Part shown: positions 1-5,213 of the stretch, piece after piece | How the letters are laid out: each line of letters opens with the position of its first letter | How positions within the stretch are numbered: the stretch's first letter is position 1 | Assembly (NCBI GenBank): GCA_910584835.1 | Contig: CAJUEG010000083.1 | Coordinates: 1-10,786 of the forward strand | Length of the DNA stretch: 10,786 nucleotides | DNA from: an uncultured Oscillospiraceae bacterium | GTDB taxonomy: Bacteria > Bacillota > Clostridia > Oscillospirales > Oscillospiraceae | Direction of reading: 5' to 3' | Made by a program: the position numbers and the translations under genes | Notes under the pieces: model-generated | Seen by the model: the letters and a program-made list of their open reading frames with translations, nothing else | Database searches by the model: none | What the model was told of the DNA's origin: nothing

Positions 1-88
1 ACACCCCGTCCAGCTTGCGCACCGCCTTGTCCACGTGGGCGGAGCAGGCGGAGCAGGTCATGCCGGTGACGGTAAATTTCTGCTTCAT
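1..88 (-). CDS. copA: Copper-type P1B-ATPase, N-terminal HMA domain (partial)
   Basis: Only the first 29 codons are in the window; the gene runs off the left edge. The protein begins MKQKFTVTGMTCSACSAHVD and continues KAVRKLDGV. This is the start of a heavy-metal-associated domain, with the metal-binding GMTCxxC motif at residues 9-15 (C12 and C15). The start is supported by AGGTGA seven bases upstream. It lies downstream of csoR on the same strand. That context and the tandem metal-domain arrangement make a CopA copper-exporting P-type ATPase the best call. In that family the N-terminal domain receives Cu(I) from a chaperone and the enzyme pumps it across the membrane using ATP. A free-standing CopZ chaperone cannot be excluded, because the ATPase core lies outside the window. 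The ATG overlaps the stop of the preceding frame by four bases (ATGA), a typical translational-coupling junction. Confidence 0.75.
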   Translation of the reverse strand, partial: MKQKFTVTGMTCSACSAHVDKAVRKLDGV

Positions 89-121
89 TGCACGCTCACC
101 TCCGACATGACCTGCTCCGCC
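47..121. repeat. 16-bp perfect inverted repeat around the copA start
   Basis: GGCGGAGCAGGTCATG at 47-62 is the exact reverse complement of CATGACCTGCTCCGCC at 106-121. The left arm codes the metal-binding MTCSA segment of copA on the minus strand. The right arm is the same coding sequence in inverted orientation, sitting in the 5' region at the edge of the hairpin array. The copA ribosome site and ATG (88) lie in the 43-bp loop. Pairing in mRNA could enclose the start region. The arm outside the gene may instead be a rearrangement scar. Both roles are inference. Confidence 0.7.
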
Positions 122-297
122 ACGCACGACAGTGCGTGCGCCAAGTGGCGCGTACAAGTGTTTTGCCTACGGCAAAACCTTGGCGCAAGGGCGAATTTAC
201 TTCTCCCGCGCAAGTTAAATCCCCTTGGGGCCCCAACAGCGGCATAGCCGCTGCTGGGAGGGCAGGTCATGCCGGTGACGTTAAATTTTTGCTTCAT
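85..297 (-). pseudogene. Wrecked copZ-like frame: 12 HMA codons joined to hairpin-array sequence
   Basis: A 70-codon frame starts at 297 with a good ribosome site (AGGTGA, about seven bases upstream) and reads MKQKFNVTGMTC, then leaves the HMA family completely. The first 36 nt (262-297) match the start of the downstream copA gene (53-88) with only two differences. The second metal cysteine and the rest of the fold are missing. From residue 13 on, the codons run through a series of short perfect palindromes (121-253) and give an Arg/Ala-rich, family-less tail. The frame nevertheless stays open and ends in a 4-nt overlap with copA. Seventy residues is also the usual length of a CopZ copper chaperone. 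I infer a copZ-like gene, or a partial duplication of the copA start, invaded by a palindromic element. If it is translated, it may serve only to couple translation into copA. Function as a copper chaperone is unlikely. Confidence 0.6.
121..253. repeat. Hairpin array 1 inside the copZ-like frame
   Basis: Short perfect palindromes follow one another with little spacer: CACGCAC/GTGCGTG (121-138), GCGCCA/TGGCGC (138-151), TTTTGCC/GGCAAAA (161-177), CCTT/AAGG (178-190), CCCCTTGGGG (221-230) and CAGCGGC/GCCGCTG (237-253). Loops are mostly 2-5 bases. Such a run is not expected of coding DNA and looks like a modular repetitive extragenic palindrome. Whether other copies exist in the genome cannot be seen here. 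Confidence 0.7.
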
Positions 298-355
298 ATC
301 GGGTTCACCTGACTTTCTGTTTCTGACTGCGGCATTGTCACGCGGCCATTGGGCG

Positions 356-480
356 CATCGCGGGCCGGCTTCCCTCCGGCTCGGGGAAAAACCCGCCTCC
401 GCTGCGCGGCGGCCGGGCTTTTGCGTCTCGCCTTCGGCTCGGCCGTGCGGTGAACGCTTGCCGCTGGCAAGCACCGCCCC
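356..480. repeat. Hairpin array 2 between csoR and the copZ-like frame
   Basis: This is a second run of palindromes, in the 226-bp spacer after csoR: GCCGG/CCGGC (364-380), a nested stem with a CCGC/GCGG core (392-417), GCC/GGC (430-438), and GCTTGCC/GGCAAGC (456-472) nested inside GCGGTG/CACCGC (447-477). The units differ from array 1 in sequence but share its style of adjacent short perfect stems. The minus strand has short open frames here with no start signal and no recognisable product, so I treat the spacer (298-523) as non-coding. Confidence 0.6.
387..420 (-). terminator. Intrinsic-terminator-like hairpin between csoR and copA
   Basis: On the minus strand a GC-rich nested stem (392-417) is followed directly by five U residues (complement of 387-391). 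It lies about 105 nt past the csoR stop and about 300 nt ahead of copA. It could end or attenuate csoR transcription before the copper ATPase. A four-T run on the other side makes it weakly bidirectional. Confidence 0.5.
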
Positions 481-523
481 TCGCTCCAGTCCATCCGGCC
501 CTATGCGCCTATCGTGGCCCTTC

Positions 524-784
524 TTACAGTATCTTCTCCAAAGCCTTGACCAATTCGTCGATTTTCTCCGCCCGCTCCGTATCGCTCCCGGCGTTTTCCA
601 CGCAATGCTTCAAATGGGCGGTGAGAATCTCCCGGTTGGCCCGGCGCAGCATGGCGTCGGCGGCCGTCACCTGCTGGGAGATATCCATGCAGTAGCGGTC
701 GTCCTCCACCATTTTGATAATGCCGTCGATCTGACCCCGGGCCGTCTTCAGCAGCCGGAGCACCGTTTTCTGGTCCGCCATCAT
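524..784 (-). CDS. csoR: CsoR-family copper-sensing transcriptional repressor
   Basis: This 86-residue all-helical repressor has the length typical of CsoR. In the family, Cu(I) binding releases the tetramer from the promoter of copper-export genes. The copper ligand set is visible: C32 (in RYCMD), H57 and C61 (in AHLKHC), with the H-x3-C spacing of Mycobacterium tuberculosis CsoR. The second-shell residues Y31 and E77 fall at the expected distances. The N-terminal helix has the KTARGQIDGI segment common to CsoR/RcnR proteins. The start at 784 is chosen because AAGGAGG lies eight bases upstream; the adjacent ATG at 781 is an alternative. A perfect CsoR-type operator overlaps the transcription start of its own promoter, so autoregulation is expected. 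The copA start lies downstream on the same strand, beyond the hairpin-rich spacer. Nickel or persulfide sensors of the same fold are less likely, given the Tyr/Glu pair and the copA neighbour. Confidence 0.93.
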   Translation of the reverse strand: MMADQKTVLRLLKTARGQIDGIIKMVEDDRYCMDISQQVTAADAMLRRANREILTAHLKHCVENAGSDTERAEKIDELVKALEKIL

Positions 785-808
785 GGGCAGCCCCTCCTTG
801 TCGTCACA

Positions 809-825
809 TACCCCCCTGGGGGGTA
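809..825. promoter_or_regulatory. CsoR operator, perfect 17-bp palindrome
   Basis: TACCCCCCTGGGGGGTA is a perfect palindrome around a central T/A. It matches the known CsoR box form of TACCC and GGGTA arms around a G/C core. It lies five bases downstream of the csoR -10 box, over the expected start site. A bound repressor there would block initiation; Cu(I) would relieve it. Confidence 0.88.
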
Positions 826-830
826 GTGTT

Positions 831-859
831 ATCCTATCATGCCGCCGCACCTTTGTCAA
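831..859 (-). promoter_or_regulatory. csoR promoter (sigma-A type)
   Basis: Reading the minus strand, TTGACA (complement of 854-859) is a perfect -35 box. A 17-bp spacer follows, then TAGGAT (complement of 831-836) as the -10. The operator at 809-825 is immediately downstream. This is one of the strongest promoters in the window. Confidence 0.85.
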
Positions 860-872
860 GGGCGGCGGGCAC

Positions 873-900
873 AAAAAATCCCGGGTCCCCCCGGGATTTT
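873..900 (-). terminator. Terminator of the thioesterase gene
   Basis: On the minus strand the stem AAAATCCCGGG / CCCGGGATTTT has a short loop and ends in six T residues (873-878). It starts seven bases after the thioesterase stop codon. It also insulates csoR from that gene. Confidence 0.88.
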
Positions 901-906
901 GCGCCC

Positions 907-1299
907 TCACTTGTCCAGCTTTCCCTGGGCACGGGACAGGAATTTGTCCGTCTTGATGATAAAACGCTCGTGGACTCCCCCGCCAATTTTATCCCTGCCG
1001 TCATAGGCGGATACGGCGAAGGTGATCTTGCGCCCCTCAACGGCGGTCACCTCCGCCTCCGCCCGCACTCTCATGCCCACGGGGGTGGCGGCGTCGTGGG
1101 TCACGTCCAGCCGGACGCCCACCGTCCCCTCGTCCGCCGGCAGGGCGGACTGCACCGCGTTCACCGCGGCCTCCTCCATCAGGGCGATCATCCGCGGGGT
1201 GGCAAACACCGGCACCAGGCCGGAACCCATGGCCCGGGCGGTATCCCGGTCGGTCACCACGGTCTCGGCCCCGCCCCTCATTCCGATTTCAACAGACAT
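907..1299 (-). CDS. FlK-type hotdog-fold thioesterase
   Basis: This 130-residue protein belongs to the thioesterase family of fluoroacetyl-CoA thioesterase FlK. Single-domain hotdog enzymes of this family hydrolyse acyl-CoA thioesters in the cytoplasm. The catalytic triad of FlK (Thr42, Glu50, His76) is matched with exact spacing by T34 (ATPRM), E42 (LMEEAA) and H68 (DVTHDAATPVG). The GGGVHERFII strand near the C-terminus (107-115) is also characteristic. The natural substrate of the many gut Clostridia members is not known, and nothing here suggests fluoroacetate. The start is supported by GGAGG seven bases upstream. The gene is a single transcription unit, with its own promoter upstream and a terminator just past its stop. 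It is divergent from the response regulator, with about 130 bp between the two start codons. Confidence 0.9.
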   Translation of the reverse strand: MSVEIGMRGGAETVVTDRDTARAMGSGLVPVFATPRMIALMEEAAVNAVQSALPADEGTVGVRLDVTHDAATPVGMRVRAEAEVTAVEGRKITFAVSAYDGRDKIGGGVHERFIIKTDKFLSRAQGKLDK

Positions 1300-1329
1300 G
1301 GCAATCCCTCCATCCTTTCAGCTGCCCCA

Positions 1330-1358
1330 AGTATACACCATTTTAAGAATTTCTTCAA
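1330..1358 (-). promoter_or_regulatory. Promoter of the thioesterase gene
   Basis: On the minus strand, TTGAAG (complement of 1353-1358), a 17-bp spacer and TATACT (complement of 1330-1335) form a good sigma-A promoter, 30 bp ahead of the thioesterase ATG. It stands back to back with the response-regulator promoter. Confidence 0.78.
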
Positions 1359-1368
1359 CCCTTTTCCC

Positions 1369-1397
1369 TTGCGCGCCTCCCCCGCTGCCCGTATAAT
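1369..1397 (+). promoter_or_regulatory. Promoter of the response-regulator gene
   Basis: TATAAT at 1392-1397 is a consensus -10. The sequence 17 bp upstream, TTGCGC (1369-1374), is a weak -35. The start codon is 31 bp downstream. The good -10 with a poor -35 suggests modest or activator-assisted expression. Confidence 0.7.
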
Positions 1398-1428
1398 AAT
1401 AAAAAACGAAGGAAACGGAGCGCGCGGT

Positions 1429-2115
1429 ATGAGCCACATCCTGGTCGTCGATGACGACATCCACATTGGGAATCTGCTTCAGGAGGCTTTGGAGGGGGAG
1501 GGCTGCCGGGTGAGCCGGGCCTACTCGGGCACCGAGGCGGTGCTGGCCCTGGACCGGGAGCGGCCCGACCTCGTCCTGCTGGACCTGATGCTCCCCGGCC
1601 TGTCCGGGGAACAGGTGCTGCCCCGCCTGGCGGGCATCCCGGTCATCGTGGTCAGCGCCAGGGCGGACGTGGACAGCAAAGCTGCCCTGCTGCTGGGGGG
1701 CGCGGCGGACTACGTCACCAAGCCCTTCGCCCTGCGGGAGCTGCTGGCCCGGGTGGCGGCGCGGCTGCGGGACGCCCCAGCCCGGGCGGGGAGCGCCCTT
1801 TCCTTCGGCCCCCTGCGGCTGGACCCGGACGCCCGCTCGGTCTCCGCCCCCGGCGCGGACGTGCGGCTCACCCGGACGGAGTACGCCATTTTGAAGCTGC
1901 TCATGGCAAACCCCTCCCAGGTGGTCACCAAGTCCCGGCTGCTGGGCGAAATCGGGCAGGACACCCCGGACTGCACCGAGAGCTCGCTGAAAACCCACGT
2001 CAGCAACCTGAGAAAAAAGCTGCGGGACGCCGGGGCGGGGGACTGCATCGAATCAGTTTGGGGAATTGGATTTAAAATGCGCACGGAACAGGGGGAACTC
2101 CCATGGCAGAATTGA
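1429..2115 (+). CDS. OmpR/PhoB-family response regulator
   Basis: This 228-residue protein has a receiver domain (about 1-115) and a C-terminal winged-helix DNA-binding domain (about 125-220). The receiver is complete: acidic pocket D8-D10 (ILVVDDD), phosphoacceptor D52 (LLDLMLPG), S76 (VVSARAD) and K98-P99 (YVTKPF). The effector has the LTRTEYAILKLL recognition region and the VSNLRKKL and WGIGFKM segments of the OmpR/PhoB type. The start at ATG 1429 has GGAG eight bases upstream and begins with the conserved beta-1 strand; extending the frame upstream adds only non-family sequence. No kinase gene is adjacent. The only kinase in the window sits about 3.1 kb downstream, after the ABC genes. 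Together they probably form one signalling pair controlling the transporter, with the phased repeats at 2455-2495 as the likely binding site. The last 13 nt overlap the next gene. Confidence 0.93.
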   Translation: MSHILVVDDDIHIGNLLQEALEGEGCRVSRAYSGTEAVLALDRERPDLVLLDLMLPGLSGEQVLPRLAGIPVIVVSARADVDSKAALLLGGAADYVTKPFALRELLARVAARLRDAPARAGSALSFGPLRLDPDARSVSAPGADVRLTRTEYAILKLLMANPSQVVTKSRLLGEIGQDTPDCTESSLKTHVSNLRKKLRDAGAGDCIESVWGIGFKMRTEQGELPWQN

Positions 2116-2357
2116 CCTCATTGGTGAACATCGGCAAGGAGATGGCCCGGAAGCTGGAGGCCGTGGACATACGCACCCCGGAGCAGCTGGCGGCCGAGGG
2201 GGCCGAGCAGGCGTTTTTCCGCCTGAAAACCCTCTTCCCCCAGGTCTGCCTGGTCCATCTGTACGCCCTGGAGGGCGCCATCCGGGGGGTGGAATTCAAC
2301 AGCCTCCCCGCGGACCGAAAGCGGGAGCTGAAGGCGTTCAGCGACCAGCTGAAGTGA
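2103..2357 (+). CDS. Stand-alone TfoX C-terminal domain protein
   Basis: This 84-residue protein matches the C-terminal half of TfoX/Sxy. It opens with the LTSLVNIGKEMARKLEAVDI segment resembling a helix-hairpin-helix, then IRTPEQLAAEGAEQAFFRLK, and ends in the signature LYALEGAIRGVEF (54-65) and a helix. The N-terminal TfoX domain is absent. This short form is common in Firmicutes. TfoX/Sxy governs competence in some Gammaproteobacteria, but the role of the isolated C-terminal domain is unknown, and a competence role here is not supported. The ATG lies inside the end of the response-regulator gene, with a 13-nt overlap in another frame and GGGGG six to eight bases upstream. The two are therefore almost certainly co-transcribed and perhaps translationally coupled. 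The pairing with a signalling gene suggests it might modulate that pathway, which is inference only. Confidence 0.85.
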   Translation: MAELTSLVNIGKEMARKLEAVDIRTPEQLAAEGAEQAFFRLKTLFPQVCLVHLYALEGAIRGVEFNSLPADRKRELKAFSDQLK

Positions 2358-2410
2358 GAAGCGGTACCAGCAGGCCCCAGTACGCGTCCCTGCGTCGAGA
2401 TGTGTGGGCT

Positions 2411-2449
2411 GCGGCGTTCCGCCGCCGTGGGTATGGGGTCCGCGGCGGC
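2411..2449 (+). other. Two mutually exclusive GC hairpins after the TfoX-like gene
   Basis: GCGGCG/CGCCGC (2411-2425, loop TTC) and GCCGCCG/CGGCGGC (2421-2449, 15-base loop) share bases 2421-2425, so only one can form at a time. Neither is followed by a T run (AAAATC follows). It is at best a weak terminator for the regulator unit, or a pause or read-through switch ahead of the transporter operon. Confidence 0.35.
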
Positions 2450-2453
2450 AAAA

Positions 2454-2511
2454 TCTCAACCATTTCTCAACGGTTTCCTTAACCGCTTTCTTGACCGTTT
2501 CCTGGTAGGAT
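2454..2511 (+). promoter_or_regulatory. Phased direct repeats and putative promoter of the ABC operon
   Basis: Four copies of a CTYRAC hexamer follow each other: CTCAAC (2455), CTCAAC (2466), CTTAAC (2478) and CTTGAC (2490). The steps are 11, 12 and 12 bp, about one helical turn, and each copy is followed by a short pyrimidine/T-rich run. The last repeat ends 10 bp before TAGGAT (2506-2511), a possible -10 lacking a proper -35. A row of same-face repeats in the -35 position is the usual layout for activation by an OmpR/PhoB-type regulator. The response regulator encoded upstream is the obvious candidate. The exact start site is not known; TTGACC at 2491 may serve as part of a -35 for a further-downstream -10. 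Confidence 0.55.
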
Positions 2512-2533
2512 AGACCTGCCTGGAAAACGCGCT

Positions 2534-2560
2534 GCGGGGGTGCGCCGTGTACGCCCCTGC
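2534..2560 (+). other. Leader hairpin ahead of the ABC operon
   Basis: GCGGGGG (2534-2540) pairs with CCCCTGC (2554-2560), including one G-U pair, around a 13-base loop. It sits in the 5' leader, about 45 bases before the ATPase start. No T run follows. It may affect message stability; I see no riboswitch. Confidence 0.3.
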
Positions 2561-2604
2561 GCCCGGTTTCTGATGGGCTCATTCTCGGAAACGGAGGCTT
2601 TTTT

Positions 2605-3519
2605 ATGGAATATGTACTGGTCACCCAGGGCCTGTCCAAGCGCTACAGGGACTTCAAAGCCCTGGACAGCCTCACCATGCACGTGCCCAAGGGCAGCATT
2701 TACGGCTTCGTGGGCCGCAACGGCGCGGGCAAGACCACCCTCATCCGGCTCATCTGCGGCCTGCAGGCCCCCACGTCGGGGACCTACGCCCTCTACGGCG
2801 TGGACAGCGGCCAGCGGGACATCGCCAGGGTCCGCCGGAGGATGGGCGCGGTGGTGGAGACCCCCTCCATCTACCTGGATCTCACCGCCGAGGACAATCT
2901 GAGGGAGCAGTTCCGGGTGCTGGGGGTGCCCTCCGACGGCGGCATCCCGGAGCTTCTCAAGCTGGTGGGGCTGGAGGACACCGGGAAGAAAAAGGCCCGC
3001 AACTTCTCCCTGGGCATGAAGCAGCGGCTGGGCATCGCCGTGGCCCTGGCGGGGGACCCGGACTTTCTGGTGCTGGACGAGCCGGTGAACGGCCTGGACC
3101 CCCAGGGCATCATCGACATACGGGAGCTGATTTTGAAGCTCAACCGGGAGCGGCGCATCACCGTGCTCATCTCCTCCCACATTCTGGACGAGCTGTCCAG
3201 GCTGGCCACCCACTACGGCTTCATCGACTCCGGGCGCATGGTCAAGGAGCTGTCCGCCCGGGAGCTGGAGGCGGCCTGCCGCAAATGCATGCGGGTGGAG
3301 GTCACCGACACCCGGGCCCTGGCCCGGGTGCTGGACGGCATGGGGGCGGAATATAAAATCCTGTCCGACGGCCAGGCGGACGTGTTCGCCCAGGTGAACA
3401 TCTCCCAGCTCAGCAGGGCCTTGGATGCCGAGGGCTGCGAACTGCTCTCCGCCCAGGAGCGGGACGAGAGCCTTGAGAGCTACTTCGTCAATCTGGTGGG
3501 AGGTGCTTCCCATGACTAA
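2605..3519 (+). CDS. ABC transporter ATPase, LanF/BcrA-like with E-loop
   Basis: This 304-residue cytoplasmic ATPase powers the two membrane proteins encoded next. Visible motifs are Walker A GRNGAGKTT (37-45), signature NFSLGMKQRLGIA (133-145, a LanF/BcrA-like variant of LSGGQ), Walker B FLVLDEP (154-160), D-loop NGLD (162-165) and the switch histidine H192 (SSHILDEL). At the Q-loop position the sequence is VVETPSIYLDLTAEDNL, with E85 in place of glutamine. This E-loop is described for LanF subunits of lantibiotic immunity transporters. About 80 residues follow the core as a C-terminal accessory region typical of the BcrA type. The ATG is preceded by GGAGG at seven bases. It is the first gene of a four-gene operon, and its end overlaps the next start by 8 nt. 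Substrate is inferred, not shown: a lantibiotic or other cationic peptide, with bacitracin-type drugs as alternatives. Confidence 0.93.
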   Translation: MEYVLVTQGLSKRYRDFKALDSLTMHVPKGSIYGFVGRNGAGKTTLIRLICGLQAPTSGTYALYGVDSGQRDIARVRRRMGAVVETPSIYLDLTAEDNLREQFRVLGVPSDGGIPELLKLVGLEDTGKKKARNFSLGMKQRLGIAVALAGDPDFLVLDEPVNGLDPQGIIDIRELILKLNRERRITVLISSHILDELSRLATHYGFIDSGRMVKELSARELEAACRKCMRVEVTDTRALARVLDGMGAEYKILSDGQADVFAQVNISQLSRALDAEGCELLSAQERDESLESYFVNLVGGASHD

Positions 3520-4372
3520 GCTGCTGAGCGCAAATTTCCTGCGCATACGGAAAACCAGCCTCATCTGGGGCTCGCTGGGGGTGTGCGCCGGCCTGGGGGC
3601 GCTGGCGGCGCTGGGAGAGTTCCGGTTCCAGGTCTCCGTGGGCGCTGACCTGAGCATACCGGAGGTGGCCCAGTACAAGGCCCTGCTGGAAAAGCAGTTC
3701 TTCGAGTACGCCTCCTTTATCGGCATCCTGGCGGCGGAGTTCATCTCCCTGTTCCTGGGCACCGAGTACAGCGACGGGGCCATTCGGAACAAGATCACCG
3801 TGGGCCACTCCCGCCTGTCCATCTACTTTGCCAACCTCATCACCGGCTTTTTGGCGTCCCTGGCGTGCATGGCGGGCTATATGCTGTCCTGCCTGGCGGT
3901 GGGCGCACCCCTGCTGGGCTGGTTCACCCAGCCCGCCCCCCTGCTCCTGTGCGCCATTGCCGGCTCGATGGTGATGCTGGCGGCGTTCTGCGCCATCTTC
4001 ACCTTCGTCACCATGAACTGCTCCAAAAAATCCACCTCGGTGGTGATCTGCCTGCTGGGGGTGTTTGCGCTGCTGTTGGCCGCCGTGTACCTCAACGGGC
4101 GGCTGGACGCGCCGGAGTTCATCACCGGCTACGAGCTGTCCGTCAGCGGGGAGATCGTGGACGCCGTGCCGGAGCCCAACCCCAACTACCTCACCGGGGC
4201 CAAGCGGGAGGTCTACCAGTTCCTCTACGACCTGCTGCCCACGGGGCAGTCCATCCAGTACACCACGCTGAGCTTTGCCGACCCCGCGCGGCTGATGGGG
4301 CTGGGGTTGGCGGTGACGGCGGTGTTCACCGGGGCCGGCGCGGCGCTGTTCCGGCGGAAGGATTTAAAATAG
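3512..4372 (+). CDS. ABC-2-type permease, first LanE/LanG-like subunit
   Basis: This 286-residue membrane protein has six likely helices (about 17-36, 66-84, 108-132, 143-168, 176-194 and 262-280), the layout of LanE/LanG and related ABC-2 permeases. The strongest family mark is FLGTEYSDGAIRNK (81-94) followed by HSR, between helices 2 and 3, where such permeases contact the ATPase. Between helices 5 and 6 is an outside loop of about 65 residues containing PNPNYLTGAKREVYQFLYDLLP (223-244). The start at 3512 is set by GGGAGG upstream and by alignment of its N-terminus with the next gene (both read LLSANFLR). It overlaps the ATPase end by 8 nt and ends in the RRKDLK tail that its neighbour also has. 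With that neighbour it should form the membrane heterodimer of the exporter. Confidence 0.88.
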   Translation: MTKLLSANFLRIRKTSLIWGSLGVCAGLGALAALGEFRFQVSVGADLSIPEVAQYKALLEKQFFEYASFIGILAAEFISLFLGTEYSDGAIRNKITVGHSRLSIYFANLITGFLASLACMAGYMLSCLAVGAPLLGWFTQPAPLLLCAIAGSMVMLAAFCAIFTFVTMNCSKKSTSVVICLLGVFALLLAAVYLNGRLDAPEFITGYELSVSGEIVDAVPEPNPNYLTGAKREVYQFLYDLLPTGQSIQYTTLSFADPARLMGLGLAVTAVFTGAGAALFRRKDLK

Positions 4373-4381
4373 GTGGGCGGG

Positions 4382-5203
4382 ATGAGGAATCTGCTGTCCG
4401 CCAACTTCCTGCGGCTGAGAAAGAGCGCGCTGTTCTGGGGGCTTCTGGCGGTCAGCTTTGTCCTTGGAGCCCTAATCGCCTTCAACTACTATGAGATGAG
4501 CCGGGAGGAGAGCATCCCGCTGGACGGGGCGTTCTTTTCTTACCCGATCCTGGCCTGTATCCTCACGGCGGTCTTTATCCCCCTCTTCCTTGGCCGGGAA
4601 TACAGCGACGGCGCCATTCGCAGCAAGGTGGCGGCGGGGCGCTCCCGCCCGCTCATCTACGCCGCGAACCTGCTGGCGGGCATGGCGGCGTCCGCGCTGT
4701 TCTGCGGGGCCTATATGCTGGCCGCCTTGACGGTGGGCACGCCGCTGGTGGGGTTTATTGTGATGGACGCGGGCCAGGCCATGTTTATCATACTGGGTTC
4801 GCTGGCGGCGGTGGCGGCGCTGTGCGCCCTATTTACCCTCTTCGCAATGAATTGCGGCCGGAAGGCCGTGTCCGCGGCGGCGTGCGTGCTGGGCGTGTTT
4901 CTCCTGTTGTTCGCCAGCATCTATCTCAGGAGCCGCCTGCTGTCCCCCGAATACCTGAGCGGCTTTTGGAACGCGGCCGGGGAGTATGTCCCCGGCCCCC
5001 CAACGCCCAACCCCCAATATCTGGACGGCGCACAGCGCGCTGTCTTTGAAATGCTTTACGCTCTGCTGCCCAGCAGTCAGGCCGTGGAATACTCCAGCCA
5101 GCAGACGCAGAACCTGCGCTGGATGCCGCTGTGGTCGCTGGCCGTGATTGCCCTGTCCACGGCCGCGGGCATCGCCCTGTTCCGCAAAAAAGACCTGAAG
5201 TGA
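4382..5203 (+). CDS. ABC-2-type permease, second LanE/LanG-like subunit
   Basis: This 273-residue membrane protein is a clear paralogue of the preceding one. It has the same opening (LLSANFLRLRK), the same cytosolic motif FLGREYSDGAIRSK (69-82), the same outside-loop segment PNPQYLDGAQRAVFEMLYALLP (209-230) and the same RKKDLK end. Six helices are likely. The start at ATG 4382 is preferred to GTG 4373: AGGTG (4371-4375) lies six bases ahead, and the N-terminus then aligns with its paralogue. The gap from the previous stop is nine bases. Two diverged copies point to an old tandem duplication and an obligate heterodimer, as in LanE plus LanG or CprB plus CprC. A transported peptide is inferred from operon context only. 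Confidence 0.88.
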   Translation: MRNLLSANFLRLRKSALFWGLLAVSFVLGALIAFNYYEMSREESIPLDGAFFSYPILACILTAVFIPLFLGREYSDGAIRSKVAAGRSRPLIYAANLLAGMAASALFCGAYMLAALTVGTPLVGFIVMDAGQAMFIILGSLAAVAALCALFTLFAMNCGRKAVSAAACVLGVFLLLFASIYLRSRLLSPEYLSGFWNAAGEYVPGPPTPNPQYLDGAQRAVFEMLYALLPSSQAVEYSSQQTQNLRWMPLWSLAVIALSTAAGIALFRKKDLK

Positions 5204-5213
5204 GGTGACCCCC

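Noticed and set aside
35..247. Plus-strand frame containing MTCSA
   Set aside because: The motif arises from the inverted copy of the HMA codons; the frame has no ribosome site and is otherwise palindromic DNA.
826..1428. Upstream extension of the response-regulator frame by about 200 codons
   Set aside because: It runs antisense over the thioesterase gene and csoR promoter, matches nothing, and the receiver domain plus ribosome site fix the start at 1429.
2479..3822. 447-codon open frame on the minus strand
   Set aside because: It is antisense to the ATPase and permease genes, low in complexity (His/Gly/Gln-rich) and is an effect of high GC at third positions.
5205..5213. GTG start three codons before the kinase ATG
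   Set aside because: That GTG is part of the GAGGTGA ribosome site for ATG 5214 and has none of its own.
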